Source: Candidatus Merdisoma merdipullorum
GTDB lineage: Bacteria > Bacillota > Clostridia > Lachnospirales > Lachnospiraceae
Reading direction: 5' to 3'
DNA length: 64,000 nucleotides
Assembly (NCBI GenBank): GCA_018715645.1
Contig: DVLE01000084.1
Location: 30,285 to 94,284, forward strand
The first letter of the stretch is position 1, and each line of letters begins with the position of its first letter. Shown piece by piece: positions 36,223-45,209 of this stretch. The notes under the pieces are model-generated. The model ran no database searches, was not told where the DNA came from, and was given only the letters and a program-made list of their open reading frames with translations. A program made the position numbers and the translations under genes.

Positions 36223-37147
36223 CCTGGCTTTCGGAGATCCCAGGTTCCTGTACCATCCGATCCGCCTGATAGGCAATTTGATTGCATGGGCTGAGAAGCC
36301 GTTTCGGTCTGTGTTTCCCAAAAGCGAGAGAGGCGAGCTGATCGCAGGTGTTTTTTTTGCAGTGTTTGTGATCTGCGTGTCTTCGGCAGTTCCGGCGCTC
36401 CTTCTCTTTCTGGCTTTTCGGATCTCGGTCTATGCGGCTTTCGCGCTGGAGGTGTTCTGGAGCTTTCAGATTCTGGCGGCCAAATCTCTGAAGGCGGAAA
36501 GCATGAAAGTATACGACGCCTTAAGAGAGGGAGATCTGGAAAAGGCCCGGAAGGCAGTCTCCATGATTGTGGGGCGGGATACAGAGGAACTTACGGAAGA
36601 AGGCGTCGCGAAGGCGGCTGTGGAAACCGTGGCGGAAAATTCCTCTGACGGCGTGGTGGCGCCTCTGATCTTTCTGGCCATTGGAGGACCGGTGCTGGGC
36701 TTTTTTTACAAAGCTGTCAATACCCTGGATTCCATGGTGGGCTACAAGAACGATAAATATTTATATTTCGGGCGATTTTCTGCAAAGCTGGATGACGTGC
36801 TGAATTTTATTCCTTCCAGGTTAAGCGGCCTCCTTTTGGTGGCGGCGAGCCCGTTTGCCGGACTTGACATCCGGGGAGCATGGCGGATCTTCAGACGGGA
36901 CAGAAGGAACCATGCCAGCCCCAATTCCGCCCAGACTGAGGCGGCGGCAGCGGGCGCCCTGGGCGTTCAGCTCGCGGGAGACGCGTATTATTTCGGAAAG
37001 CTTTATAGAAAGCCTACGATCGGAGATCCGGGGCGTCCCGTGGAATACGAGGATATTCGCCGGGTAAACCGTCTGATGTATGCGGCTGTCGGTCTGGCTT
37101 TGGCGCTTTTGCTGCTCGCGGCTGCGCTCCTGGAACTTTGCGTTTAG
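36179..37147 (+). CDS. cbiB: Adenosylcobinamide-phosphate synthase
   Basis: This membrane enzyme attaches aminopropanol phosphate to adenosylcobyric acid. LDLAFGDPRFLYHPIRLIG (from about 14) and the SMIVGRDTEELTEEGVAKAAVET and ENSSDGVVAPLIF motifs are family hallmarks, as is DSMVGYKNDKYLYFG. At least four hydrophobic segments are visible. ATG at 36179 is placed after an AGGAGGG site inside the end of cobC, giving 322 residues, the usual size. It is the last gene before the IS110 element. Confidence 0.92.
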   Translation: MKFHILALILGILLDLAFGDPRFLYHPIRLIGNLIAWAEKPFRSVFPKSERGELIAGVFFAVFVICVSSAVPALLLFLAFRISVYAAFALEVFWSFQILAAKSLKAESMKVYDALREGDLEKARKAVSMIVGRDTEELTEEGVAKAAVETVAENSSDGVVAPLIFLAIGGPVLGFFYKAVNTLDSMVGYKNDKYLYFGRFSAKLDDVLNFIPSRLSGLLLVAASPFAGLDIRGAWRIFRRDRRNHASPNSAQTEAAAAGALGVQLAGDAYYFGKLYRKPTIGDPGRPVEYEDIRRVNRLMYAAVGLALALLLLAAALLELCV

Positions 37148-37266
37148 ATTTTTGATAGGAGCAATCTGGTGATATGTCAAGATGATTTTTGAAAAGATTT
37201 CGATATGTTTTTCACAAAAAAAGGGTAACTTTAATAAACCTATGCGAAAACACAGGTTAAAAACAG

Positions 37267-38553
37267 TTATTCATTTGATGTATCCAGCGATACGCCGGAG
37301 TACAGTTGGTTTCCGGCCAGCAATCCATAAACCAAACGAACGAATTTACGTGAAGTCAGCGCGAGTGCTCTTTTGTGTTGATGTTTCGGAACTTCGTTGT
37401 ACTTCTTTCGATAGTACGCTCCGTACTCAACATTATGTTTTCTCATACTGTTGGCGGCTTCGCCTAGATAGTATCTGAGATAACGGTTGCCAGCTTTGCT
37501 CATTGGAGTATCTTCTCCATCGAAATCACCTGATTGGTTTGACTTCCACATGAGCCCGGCATACTTAGCAAGAGCATCAGATGAATGGAAAGCAGAAATG
37601 TCGCCTATTTCAGCTACAATGCCACCTGCAAAGACAGGGCCAATGCCATCTATGGATTGAAGAATAATAAAAGCATTAGGATTTAATCCTCTGATTTCTC
37701 TTTCGATGGCAGTATCTATAAGCTTGATTTCTTTCTTAAAAGTTTCAATACAGTTGAAAGAGCTGGCAATGGATACATTTAATGGTTCATAAAGAGCTTT
37801 ATCTAAGCGATAAGAATCTCTGGCCGCTTTCCTGAGTAATTCTGCAGTCTTGCTAATGTCTTTGATACGATTGCGACTTTTCCTTGCGAGAAAACTTATG
37901 AGATCTTCCTCGGATGAATCAATAATCTCCTCAGGAGATAAGTATTCTGTCAATACACTGGAAGAGGTTGCTCCGTAAATATCGCAGAAAGGCTGGTCAT
38001 CACCTTCTAACATCTGTAGTTCACTGAACTTCAGATACAGGTTAGAGACCAGGTAGGTTTTCTCTCTGGTCATGCATTCAACAAGATGCAGACGATGCCT
38101 TGTGAGGCGTTTCAGAGCCAAGAACTGGCTTCCACGCCATGGCTCAGTTTCGATATTTCCTGCACGTGCATAATCAGCAATAACAAAGGCATCAATGGGA
38201 TCAGACTTACCTAATCCGATATAAGACTTTTTGTAATTAGCTGTGCACTTGGGATTGAGCACAAAAACATAAGGTTTGAAATGCATCAGTTCCTCGCAGG
38301 AAGAGAGAAAATTTGCAATGTGAATGCTGTAAACAGAGGTAGATTCTAAAGCAGCAACAATCGTATTAAGTTCAGGGTGTTGTTTTAGACACTCAAGTAT
38401 CTTCTCAGCTAATTCCTCAGCACCAGGCTGATTGTTAGCAAAAGAAGAGTTTATGTATTTATTTTTGTAAAAATCCAAAGCACAAACATAGTTGGATTTT
38501 GAGCTGACGTCAATACCGACGTAAAGCGTAGATAATGGGTTAATCTTTAACAT
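37267..38553 (-). CDS. IS110-family transposase (DEDD recombinase)
   Basis: This 428-residue recombinase has an N-terminal RuvC-like DEDD domain: YVGIDVSSKS (Asp15), AALESTSVYS (Glu70), and KSDPIDAFVIADYAR (Asp118, Asp121). The C-terminal half (LQSIDGIGPVFAGGIVAEIGD, then SDALAKYAGL and GNRYLRYYLGEAA) matches the Tnp_IS110/IS116/IS902 domain with a helix-hairpin-helix and the serine-bearing region. The reading frame is intact, so the element could be active. Members of this family are directed by a bridge RNA from the noncoding end, here upstream of the gene. Confidence 0.93.
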   Translation of the reverse strand: MLKINPLSTLYVGIDVSSKSNYVCALDFYKNKYINSSFANNQPGAEELAEKILECLKQHPELNTIVAALESTSVYSIHIANFLSSCEELMHFKPYVFVLNPKCTANYKKSYIGLGKSDPIDAFVIADYARAGNIETEPWRGSQFLALKRLTRHRLHLVECMTREKTYLVSNLYLKFSELQMLEGDDQPFCDIYGATSSSVLTEYLSPEEIIDSSEEDLISFLARKSRNRIKDISKTAELLRKAARDSYRLDKALYEPLNVSIASSFNCIETFKKEIKLIDTAIEREIRGLNPNAFIILQSIDGIGPVFAGGIVAEIGDISAFHSSDALAKYAGLMWKSNQSGDFDGEDTPMSKAGNRYLRYYLGEAANSMRKHNVEYGAYYRKKYNEVPKHQHKRALALTSRKFVRLVYGLLAGNQLYSGVSLDTSNE

Positions 38554-38826
38554 GATATCACCCGCCTTTCCGATTAAGTATTCTTGGAACCTGAAGTAAA
38601 AGGTTTATCCTGGGAATCATATGCTGACCGAAACCTCGCGTAATAAGCATGCACCCTGGCAGCTCTTTTGCTGGTGCTGTACGCCAGGGGATGAAACATC
38701 TGTGTAAGCGGAATGTGACATATGATTCAGGCTGCAAGCTCCATAAGCAGGCACCGGAGACCGGGCTGAAAGGATGAAAAGCAGTGCCTCTAGACATCAG
38801 ACTCTGCTGATATCATACCACAGAAT
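38554..38826 (-). ncRNA. Putative IS110 bridge RNA region
   Basis: This 273-bp noncoding end lies directly upstream of the transposase, where IS110-group elements encode their bridge RNA. It has strong pairing potential: CCCTGGC (38654-38660) with GCCAGGG (38683-38689) around an inner CAGC/GCTG stem, and AATCATATG (38616-38624) with CATATGATT (38720-38728). Such stems with large internal loops fit the two-loop guide layout. The ends of the RNA and the guide positions cannot be fixed by eye. Confidence 0.5.
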
Positions 38827-38911
38827 AACCTATGAAACTAATAACCAATGTAGATGAGATGGAAAGGGTTTATCTCAGGTGTCTCAGATCATCTATAAAT
38901 CTATAGAAAGG

Positions 38912-38951
38912 ATAAGTGCATAACCATCATTTCTACCGGTTATACACTTAT
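38912..38951 (+). promoter_or_regulatory. Hairpin in the cobO leader
   Basis: ATAAGTGCATAACC (38912-38925) pairs with GGTTATACACTTAT (38938-38951) with one mismatch, 19 bp before the cobO ATG. The AT-rich stretch CTTATTATACGAGG follows. It may be a leader stem or operator. It shows that sequence between the IS end and cobO still carries a control element. Confidence 0.4.
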
Positions 38952-38970
38952 TATACGAGGATGAGAAGAT

Positions 38971-39498
38971 ATGAAGAAAACGTGTATACACATTTACTGC
39001 GGTGATGGCAAGGGGAAATCCACAGCGGTCATGGGACTGGCTCTCAGGGCGGCCGGAAGCGGCAAAAAGGTGGTTCTTACGCAGTTTTTGAAAGATGGAA
39101 CATCCTCGGAGCTTAAGATTTTAAGGGAACTGCCGCAGGTGAGCGTACTCACCTGCGAGAAACAGTTCGGCTTTTTCTGGAATATGAGTGAGGAGCAGAA
39201 AGAAGAAGCCAGAGCCGCTTACCAGGAACTGTTTGACCGGGCGGTTCAGATGGCCTCGGAGGAACAAGCGTTTCTCCTGGTTATGGATGAGTTTATGGCG
39301 GCGTATAATCATGGAATGATCGATCAGGCGAAGGCTCTTGCGTTTTTGCAGGAAAAACCGGAAGGGCTGGAGGTAGCCCTGACCGGACGGGATCCTGCGC
39401 CGGAGCTTCTTGCCCTGGCTGATTATGTATCGGAGATTCGCAAAATCAAACATCCCTTTGATGAGGGATTGAATGCGCGGAAGGGGATAGAGATGTAA
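38971..39498 (+). CDS. cobO: Cob(I)alamin/corrinoid adenosyltransferase
   Basis: It attaches the 5'-deoxyadenosyl group to reduced corrinoids. IHIYCGDGKGKSTAVMGLAL (residues 7-26) is the modified P-loop of the CobA/CobO/BtuR family, and LLVMDEFMAAYNHGMI and VALTGRDPAPELLALADYVSE are the other signatures. The length of 175 matches. It logically belongs to the cobamide operon but is now separated from cbiB by the IS110 element. The AGGATGAGAAG ribosome site is weak to moderate. Confidence 0.92.
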   Translation: MKKTCIHIYCGDGKGKSTAVMGLALRAAGSGKKVVLTQFLKDGTSSELKILRELPQVSVLTCEKQFGFFWNMSEEQKEEARAAYQELFDRAVQMASEEQAFLLVMDEFMAAYNHGMIDQAKALAFLQEKPEGLEVALTGRDPAPELLALADYVSEIRKIKHPFDEGLNARKGIEM

Positions 39499-39619
39499 AT
39501 AGGAACTTGAAAATATATCCTTTTTATGGTAATATAATCCTGTGCTGTTCAGCATGTTTCACGGTACTTCACCGGAAATTTCCCGATAGCTTATATTTAA
39601 AGAAAGGATTCTATTGCCT

Positions 39620-40684
39620 ATGGAACATGATTCAGATGGTTTTGTGCGGGCTGCGGAGTGGGAAAACTATCCACAGACAAAAGAAGAAACATTGGAGAGA
39701 TTGAGGCAATCGCCCAAGCTCTACAGAAGATACCAGATGATGAGCAGCGACTGGAAGGAGCGTTTTTTAGACTTTTGTCAGGGAAAGAAATCCCTTCCCC
39801 TCACTTATGATCCGTTTTTTAAATATATGTTCGATCCAGAGATTCATGGAGACAGGCTTTCCCGTTTGGTATCTAGTCTGCTTGGATTTGAGGTGAGAGT
39901 TCTTCGCGCTCTATCAAGTGAGGATAGATTGATAAGCGGGGAAAGCTATCTGATTATGGATCTGTTAGTGGAATCTTCAGATGGTTCTTTGATTAACGTG
40001 GAAATACAGAAACAGGGATATGCTTTTCCGGCTGAACGCATTTCCTGTTACTCCGCGGATCTGGTTATGCGTCAGTATATGAGGGCGAAAGCCAATGGGG
40101 AACGCAAAAAATTTTCTTACACGGATATAAAGAAGGTCTATGTGATTGTTCTGTTTGAAGAAAGTCCTTCCGTATTTCACCAATTTGATAAAACCTATCG
40201 TCACTATGGGAAGACAGTTTTTGATTCAGGCCTGAATATGGAACTCTTGCAGGAATTTTGCCTGATAAGCCTTGACGTATTCAGAAAAATTCCGTATTCT
40301 GAAAGAGAAAGAAGCGATCAGCAGGCATGGCTTTCTCTTTTTACTACGGAAAACCTGGAAGATGCACAGCGGCTGATTCGGGATTATCCTTGGCTGGAAG
40401 AAATCTACAGGGAAATAGCCATGTTGCGCCGTAAACCGGAGGAGGTGCTTGGAATGTGGTCAGATGCGCTGCGGATTTTGGATGAAAATTCGATGAAATT
40501 TTATGTGGAGCAGTTGGAGGAGAAGGTAAGAATAATAGAGGCAAAGGTAACGGAAAAGGTAACGGCAGAAGTGACGGCGGAAGTCACAGCGCAAAAGGAT
40601 AAAGAAATACAAAAGATAAGACAGGAAAAGGATGCAGAGATTGAAGCTCTTAAAAGACAGATAGAGGAGTTGAAAAGGAAGTAA
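39620..40684 (+). CDS. Rpn-family (PD-(D/E)XK) recombination-promoting nuclease / putative transposase
   Basis: This 354-residue protein is of the PF12784-type nuclease-transposase group. TYDPFFKYMFDPEIHGDRL opens the domain. YLIMDLLVESSDGSLINVEIQKQGY (about 117-141) gives the D...EXQ nuclease core, followed by RISCYSADLVMRQYMR. The last 60 residues form a charged coiled coil with short VTAEV repeats. Family members nick or cleave DNA and promote recombination. ATG at 39620 follows AAAGAAAGG. It stands alone after cobO, next to the mobile element, and ends at a long terminator hairpin. Confidence 0.85.
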   Translation: MEHDSDGFVRAAEWENYPQTKEETLERLRQSPKLYRRYQMMSSDWKERFLDFCQGKKSLPLTYDPFFKYMFDPEIHGDRLSRLVSSLLGFEVRVLRALSSEDRLISGESYLIMDLLVESSDGSLINVEIQKQGYAFPAERISCYSADLVMRQYMRAKANGERKKFSYTDIKKVYVIVLFEESPSVFHQFDKTYRHYGKTVFDSGLNMELLQEFCLISLDVFRKIPYSERERSDQQAWLSLFTTENLEDAQRLIRDYPWLEEIYREIAMLRRKPEEVLGMWSDALRILDENSMKFYVEQLEEKVRIIEAKVTEKVTAEVTAEVTAQKDKEIQKIRQEKDAEIEALKRQIEELKRK

Positions 40685-40748
40685 GAGCAATTCTTCCTGC
40701 TGTCCTTAGTTGAGGACCGTGAGCTAAACTATGTACATCCTTTATTAG

Positions 40749-40815
40749 ACCTCCTGCGTTATTTTATTTGTGGTTTGCAGAACTGCATTTATCATAACGC
40801 AGGAGGTTTTGCTTT
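40749..40815 (+). terminator. Terminator after the Rpn gene
   Basis: Perfect 13-bp arms ACCTCCTGCGTTA (40749-40761) and TAACGCAGGAGGT (40795-40807) enclose 33 bases and are followed by TTTGCTTTT. It separates the convergent Rpn and ABC permease genes. Confidence 0.75.
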
Positions 40816-40853
40816 TGATGAACAATTTTATCTGTTTACAAGATTTGAATTTG

Positions 40854-43196
40854 TTATTGCGTGCTAATGTTATCCACAACTGACATCGTACACAGCCATT
40901 TGGCAGGACTGCGTACGGCTAGGGCAGTCGTAAGCAGTATGACGCAGACGATAAGACCGAGAGGAAAAACCGGGAGGCGCCAGGGAATTCCCCAAAAGTT
41001 CGTGATCAGGCTGGAAAAGATCATCCAGTGAAGGGGAAGCCCCAAAACGCAGCCCCAGAATATACCGCTTAACGCGTAGGTTCCTGCTTCGGCCAGAAGC
41101 ATTTTGACAAGCTGGCGTCCGCTCATGCCGGCAGCTCTCATGATGCCGTATGGACGAAGTTTTGCAGAGACGCCCATATGGATGGTGTTCATAATGTGGA
41201 ACACGGTAATGGCCGTAATAATCGAGAGAAAGCCGTACACAAGGACGGCGAAGGCACGGTACAGATTTCTCTGCTGCTGCACCATGAGCAGATGGTCGGA
41301 AAACTGAACGCCTCCGTCAAACAAAGCTTCTATGGAGGCCACATCTGCCTCTGAAGCACCCTCATGGAACTGTACGTCGATGATCGTGTATCCCGTTTCT
41401 CCGGTCAGCTCCGTAAAGGTAGCCTCCGAACAGAGAAAGGTCTCTTTTCCTTCCTCCCGTGCGAGAGGGCTGTCGGAGAGAATGCCTGCCACAGTTACGG
41501 TATAGGTTTCTCCGCTGACAGAGAGAATGATCGCATCGCCAAGGGCTATGTCGCTTCCTGTATTGGCGACATACAGGATCTGACCGGGCTTTTCGGCGGC
41601 ATCTTCGATAGAACCTGCGATCAGAGAATCCTCGGCCCAGCGGAACTGGTTTTCCTCATAGGAAATCAGGTTGCTGCTGTAAGTGATTCCTCCTGCTTCT
41701 GCCGGAACATCATAGGCGAACATCCGGCCATAGGCGCGTTTTACCGCTTTGGAGGCAGAAACACTGTCAAAGAGTTCCGGGGAGATGGAACAGGTGTTGG
41801 TTTCGCTTGCAATGGACAGTTCCGGCGTCCAGGCTTTCAGCATCATGGCATTTTCCATAAAGCTTACGAGGGTGGAAAAGGCCAGAAACAGACAGATACA
41901 GACGGCGAAAGCTCCCGTCATTAGGATATAATTCTTTTTGCCGGCTACAGCGTGGTGGATGCCAAGAGCCGTCTCAATGCGGAAGAACCGTGTGTCCGCG
42001 TTCCGCCGGAAGGAAGCGGGCTGATGTGTGTTTCCGGAAGCGGCTTCCAGAGGCGAAGCCTTGGCGGCCAGTCTGGCAGGAGAGCGGACGGCCAAAAGGA
42101 CGGTGGCAAGTCCAAGCAGAATGCCGGAGAAGATACCGGGAAGGCTTATGCCAAAGAGGGGCATATAGGCAAACCATTGAGGGCTGATCACCCGCATAGC
42201 GGCGCAGAGAGCCCAGACGGCCAGAACCGAGAGAAGGATTCCCACAGGCATCGCTAAGCGGCACCAGTACAGAGCCTCCCTTCGGACAAAGCGGAGAATC
42301 TGTTTTCTGGACGCGCCCAGACAGCGCAGAAGGCCGAAAAATTCCGTTCTTCTGGCTATGCTGCTGTTCAGGCTGCTGGAAATCATCAGAACGCAGGTCA
42401 GCATGACAAGCAGGGAGAGGAGGAGCGCGATCTGGTAGATCTGAGAGATTGAGGTTCCCGGAAGCTGTCCTTCGATGCTCAGGAGACTCTCATGAGCGAA
42501 AAGCTGCTCGTCTGAAATTCCATTTCTTGCCTGAATATCCGCGATGACGTCGGGAATCCGGCAGAGAAGGGAAAAGCGCAGGACAAAAGCCTGTTCTGCC
42601 GGTTCCTGGCCGGACAGGAGAAAAGACATTCCCTCTCCGGATAAGACTATGTTCTGTTCCGTGCCGGGAGTCAGGCGGGATAGTCCGCCTGTCTCCAGGA
42701 TCCCCGTGACAGTGAAAGACAAAGAGCTTCCGTCCGGCCGTGAAAGGACGGCTGTGTCGCCCGGTTCCAGAGAAAGGCTTTCCGCAAGCGCCGGAGACAG
42801 AGCCAGCTCAGAAAAAGTCTGCGGGTAGGTACCTTCCGACAGACGGCAAAGATAGAGGTCACGAAAGACCTCCTCGTTCTGTCCGCTGACGGCTGTGTCG
42901 AGGCCGTTCAGCATATATCCGGCGTCCACCGGAAGAACGCTGTGCCATCCGGAAGTCTTTACTTCAGGGCGGGCGGCGATCAGGGAAGCGGTATCCGCAT
43001 CAACGCCGGAAAGCTGATAATGCCAGTTGCCGCTTTCCTGCATTTCCTTTTGCAGCGCTCCCTGCAGATACATATCGGCAAGGCCGAACATGACGGATAC
43101 AAGAAAAACGGCAAGAATGATGCAGATACGGGTCATGCGGCTCTGTCTGCTGTGAATCCGTGCGGACAGGGGAATGAGATCAAGATAGTGTTTCAT
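40854..43196 (-). CDS. ABC transporter permease, FtsX/MacB-like
   Basis: This 780-residue permease has an N-terminal transmembrane helix (about 25-45), a large extracellular domain, then a three-helix FtsX domain (about 255-370), a second extracellular domain and a second FtsX domain (about 655-770). This doubled form is typical of peptide-sensing or peptide-resistance exporters linked to two-component systems. The ATG overlaps the end of the ATPase gene by 17 bp. Since that ATPase gene carries an in-frame stop, this permease may lack its motor. Confidence 0.85.
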   Translation of the reverse strand: MKHYLDLIPLSARIHSRQSRMTRICIILAVFLVSVMFGLADMYLQGALQKEMQESGNWHYQLSGVDADTASLIAARPEVKTSGWHSVLPVDAGYMLNGLDTAVSGQNEEVFRDLYLCRLSEGTYPQTFSELALSPALAESLSLEPGDTAVLSRPDGSSLSFTVTGILETGGLSRLTPGTEQNIVLSGEGMSFLLSGQEPAEQAFVLRFSLLCRIPDVIADIQARNGISDEQLFAHESLLSIEGQLPGTSISQIYQIALLLSLLVMLTCVLMISSSLNSSIARRTEFFGLLRCLGASRKQILRFVRREALYWCRLAMPVGILLSVLAVWALCAAMRVISPQWFAYMPLFGISLPGIFSGILLGLATVLLAVRSPARLAAKASPLEAASGNTHQPASFRRNADTRFFRIETALGIHHAVAGKKNYILMTGAFAVCICLFLAFSTLVSFMENAMMLKAWTPELSIASETNTCSISPELFDSVSASKAVKRAYGRMFAYDVPAEAGGITYSSNLISYEENQFRWAEDSLIAGSIEDAAEKPGQILYVANTGSDIALGDAIILSVSGETYTVTVAGILSDSPLAREEGKETFLCSEATFTELTGETGYTIIDVQFHEGASEADVASIEALFDGGVQFSDHLLMVQQQRNLYRAFAVLVYGFLSIITAITVFHIMNTIHMGVSAKLRPYGIMRAAGMSGRQLVKMLLAEAGTYALSGIFWGCVLGLPLHWMIFSSLITNFWGIPWRLPVFPLGLIVCVILLTTALAVRSPAKWLCTMSVVDNISTQ

Positions 43197-43875
43197 TGAC
43201 GTTCCCTCCTAAATCTGTGAGTACACCGTCCGACACCTGGAATACCCGGTCTGCAGAGGCGGTCAGATTCCGATTGTGGGTGATCATCAAAATCGTCTGC
43301 CGGTAGCGGCGGGAGGCGCGGGTAAGCAGAGAAATCACGTCCTGACTGTTTTTGCTGTCCAGATTTCCCGTGGGCTCGTCGGCCAGAATCAGCTTTGGCT
43401 TTGTGATAAGGGCGCGGCCTATGGCGACACGCTGCTGCTGGCCGCCGGAAAGCTGATTCGGCAGATGCTTCCTGCGGTCGGCGAGATTCAGGAGTTCCAG
43501 AATTTCTTAGACTTCTGAAGATTTTGGCTTCCGGTAATCAAGAAGCAGAGGGAAAATGATGTTTTGTTCCACATTCAGTTCGGATACAAGCTGAAAGGAC
43601 TGAAAGACGAAGCCGATGCTGCGCCGCCGGAATATGGTACGTTCTTCCTCTTTCATAGAAAGGAGATTTCTGCCGTCTATGAGTATCTCTCCGGATGTAG
43701 GAGCGTCCAGGGCTCCGATGCAGTTGAGAAGCGTACTCTTTCCGGAACCTGACTCTCCGATGACGGCGGCAAACTCCCCCTTTTCCAGGGAAAAAGATAC
43801 GTTTTTCAGGGCGTCTACCCTGGATTCCCCTTCTCCATAGGTTTTACACAGATTTTCTACTCTTAATATTTCCAT
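43180..43875 (-). pseudogene. ABC transporter ATP-binding protein interrupted by an in-frame TAA
   Basis: The first 122 codons read as a normal MacB-type ATPase: Walker A GESGSGKST (40-48) and the Q-loop FQSFQ (Gln92). Codon 123 (plus-strand 43507-43509) is TAA. Beyond it the same frame continues intact for 108 more residues: LSGGQQQR (142-149), Walker B LILADEP (162-168), the D-loop and H-loop ITHN (His200), ending at 43180 and overlapping the permease. With the stop, the signature and Walker B are lost, so the product cannot be a working ATPase. A single base change (for example from AAA or GAA) explains it; sequencing error or readthrough remain possible. Confidence 0.85.
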
Positions 43876-43979
43876 TTACACAGTACCTCCATGAATTTTT
43901 GCGGAAAGCATCCATACCTTCAGTATGCTCTCTGGATAAAGGGTAGCACAGAAAGCTTACAGCCAGATGAATATCCGGC

Positions 43980-45209
43980 TTACGGTTTTGTAAGGAAGGA
44001 AAGTGTAAATGCGGTTCCTTTTCCCGGCGCGCTCTGTACAGAGATAAGCCCGCCCTGTCCTTCTATGATGGATTTTGCGAGAGGAAGCCCCAGTCCCACG
44101 CCTTCTTTGTCGAGCGAATGGCTGCTCCGGTAAAACCGCTTGAAAATATGGTGGAGATCCTCAGGCGCAATGCCGCTGCCGTCGTCTTGGATGACAAGCT
44201 TTGTCATAGCGGGCGTCCGTTCCCAGAAAATGCGGATGATTCCCCCGGTTTCGGTGTGGTCGAGGGCGTTTTTCAGAATGTTTCCTATAGCCTGGACAGT
44301 CCAGACAGGATCACAGTCCAGGAGCATATCGGAGTCTCCTTCTGTGAGGAGCTTCTTCCCTTCCAGCCGCGCCCGTTCTGTAAGATCGGCCATAGAACGG
44401 GCGACCAAATCGGCAATACGGAGGCTGTTTTTCTCAAAGATGATGTTCCCCGCGTCAAGGCGGGCGATCTGCAGCATGGATAAAATAAGCCGTTCCATGC
44501 GGTTCAGGGTTGCCCCGATCTTTGCGGAAAACGTCCTTACGGTCTGGATATTGTCCGGTTCGTCGGACAGTATCTCCTGATACATCATAAGCGCGGCCAG
44601 CGGCGTTTTAAGCTGATGGGAAATATCTGAGATGGTATTTTTCAGAAAAGTTTTGGAGCGGGCTTCCGCCTCATTCTTGGACTGCAGGATTGTGGCGAGC
44701 TGTTCCACGGCGGAAAAGAGCCGGAAAAGCTCTCCCTCCTGATTCTGAGGCAGATGGAGGGAAAAATCCCCGTCTGTATAATCACGCACGATCCGCTCCG
44801 CATCCAGGTACAGCCCTCTGCGCCTGGAAAAAAAGAGAAAGGCTGCAAGAAAAAGAAGAAGTATCATGCAGACGGAAACAAGTGTCCAGAGAAGGAGACT
44901 GTCCGGGAGAAAATGGTTTAGATAAGGAAAAAACCAGGAGGCGGAGGATTCTCCGATTCCAATTTTGTTAAGAAGGGCTGTCCCCTCCGGAGTGCTGGAG
45001 GAGCTGGTCAGCGCGTCTGCGACGACCGTCTCGGATACGCCCTGTTTTAGCAGTGCGGAGGCGAGGGCCTGGTCATGGGCCAGGTAGATGTTCTTTGCCG
45101 TATTCGTCTGATACAGGCAGAAACATCCTCCAAAACAAAAAAGCAGAAGGGAAAATAAGAGAAGGAAGAGGCAGTATCGGCGGATCTGCCTGTCCTGAAA
45201 GAAATTCAT
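43980..45209 (-). CDS. Sensor histidine kinase
   Basis: This 409-residue membrane sensor has two transmembrane helices (about 12-34 and 105-128) enclosing an extracellular domain of about 70 residues. A HAMP-like linker and the dimerisation helix with His198 in ISDISHQLKTPLAAL follow, then N, G1 and G2 boxes (GNILKNALDHT, DDGSGI, GVGLGLPLAKSII). ATG at 45209 follows GGAGGAG and overlaps the regulator gene by 4 bp. With the regulator and ABC genes it forms an operon like VncRS-Vex or related antimicrobial-peptide systems. Confidence 0.92.
   Translation of the reverse strand: MNFFQDRQIRRYCLFLLLFSLLLFCFGGCFCLYQTNTAKNIYLAHDQALASALLKQGVSETVVADALTSSSSTPEGTALLNKIGIGESSASWFFPYLNHFLPDSLLLWTLVSVCMILLLFLAAFLFFSRRRGLYLDAERIVRDYTDGDFSLHLPQNQEGELFRLFSAVEQLATILQSKNEAEARSKTFLKNTISDISHQLKTPLAALMMYQEILSDEPDNIQTVRTFSAKIGATLNRMERLILSMLQIARLDAGNIIFEKNSLRIADLVARSMADLTERARLEGKKLLTEGDSDMLLDCDPVWTVQAIGNILKNALDHTETGGIIRIFWERTPAMTKLVIQDDGSGIAPEDLHHIFKRFYRSSHSLDKEGVGLGLPLAKSIIEGQGGLISVQSAPGKGTAFTLSFLTKP

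Larger units (their letters stand above)
37237..38834 (-). mobile_element. IS110-family insertion element
   Basis: A single transposase gene (minus strand) is preceded by about 270 bp of noncoding sequence, the arrangement of the IS110 group. The 8-bp string AACCTATG occurs at 37237-37244 and again at 38827-38834, a candidate for the duplicated core that bounds the element at about 1.6 kb. No terminal inverted repeats are obvious, as expected for this family. The element lies between cbiB and cobO within the cobamide cluster. The boundaries are a hypothesis. Confidence 0.6.

Noticed and set aside
43507..43509. Recoding of the in-frame stop to selenocysteine or pyrrolysine
   Set aside because: The codon is TAA, not TGA or TAG, and the position in related ATPases is not one where a special residue is needed.
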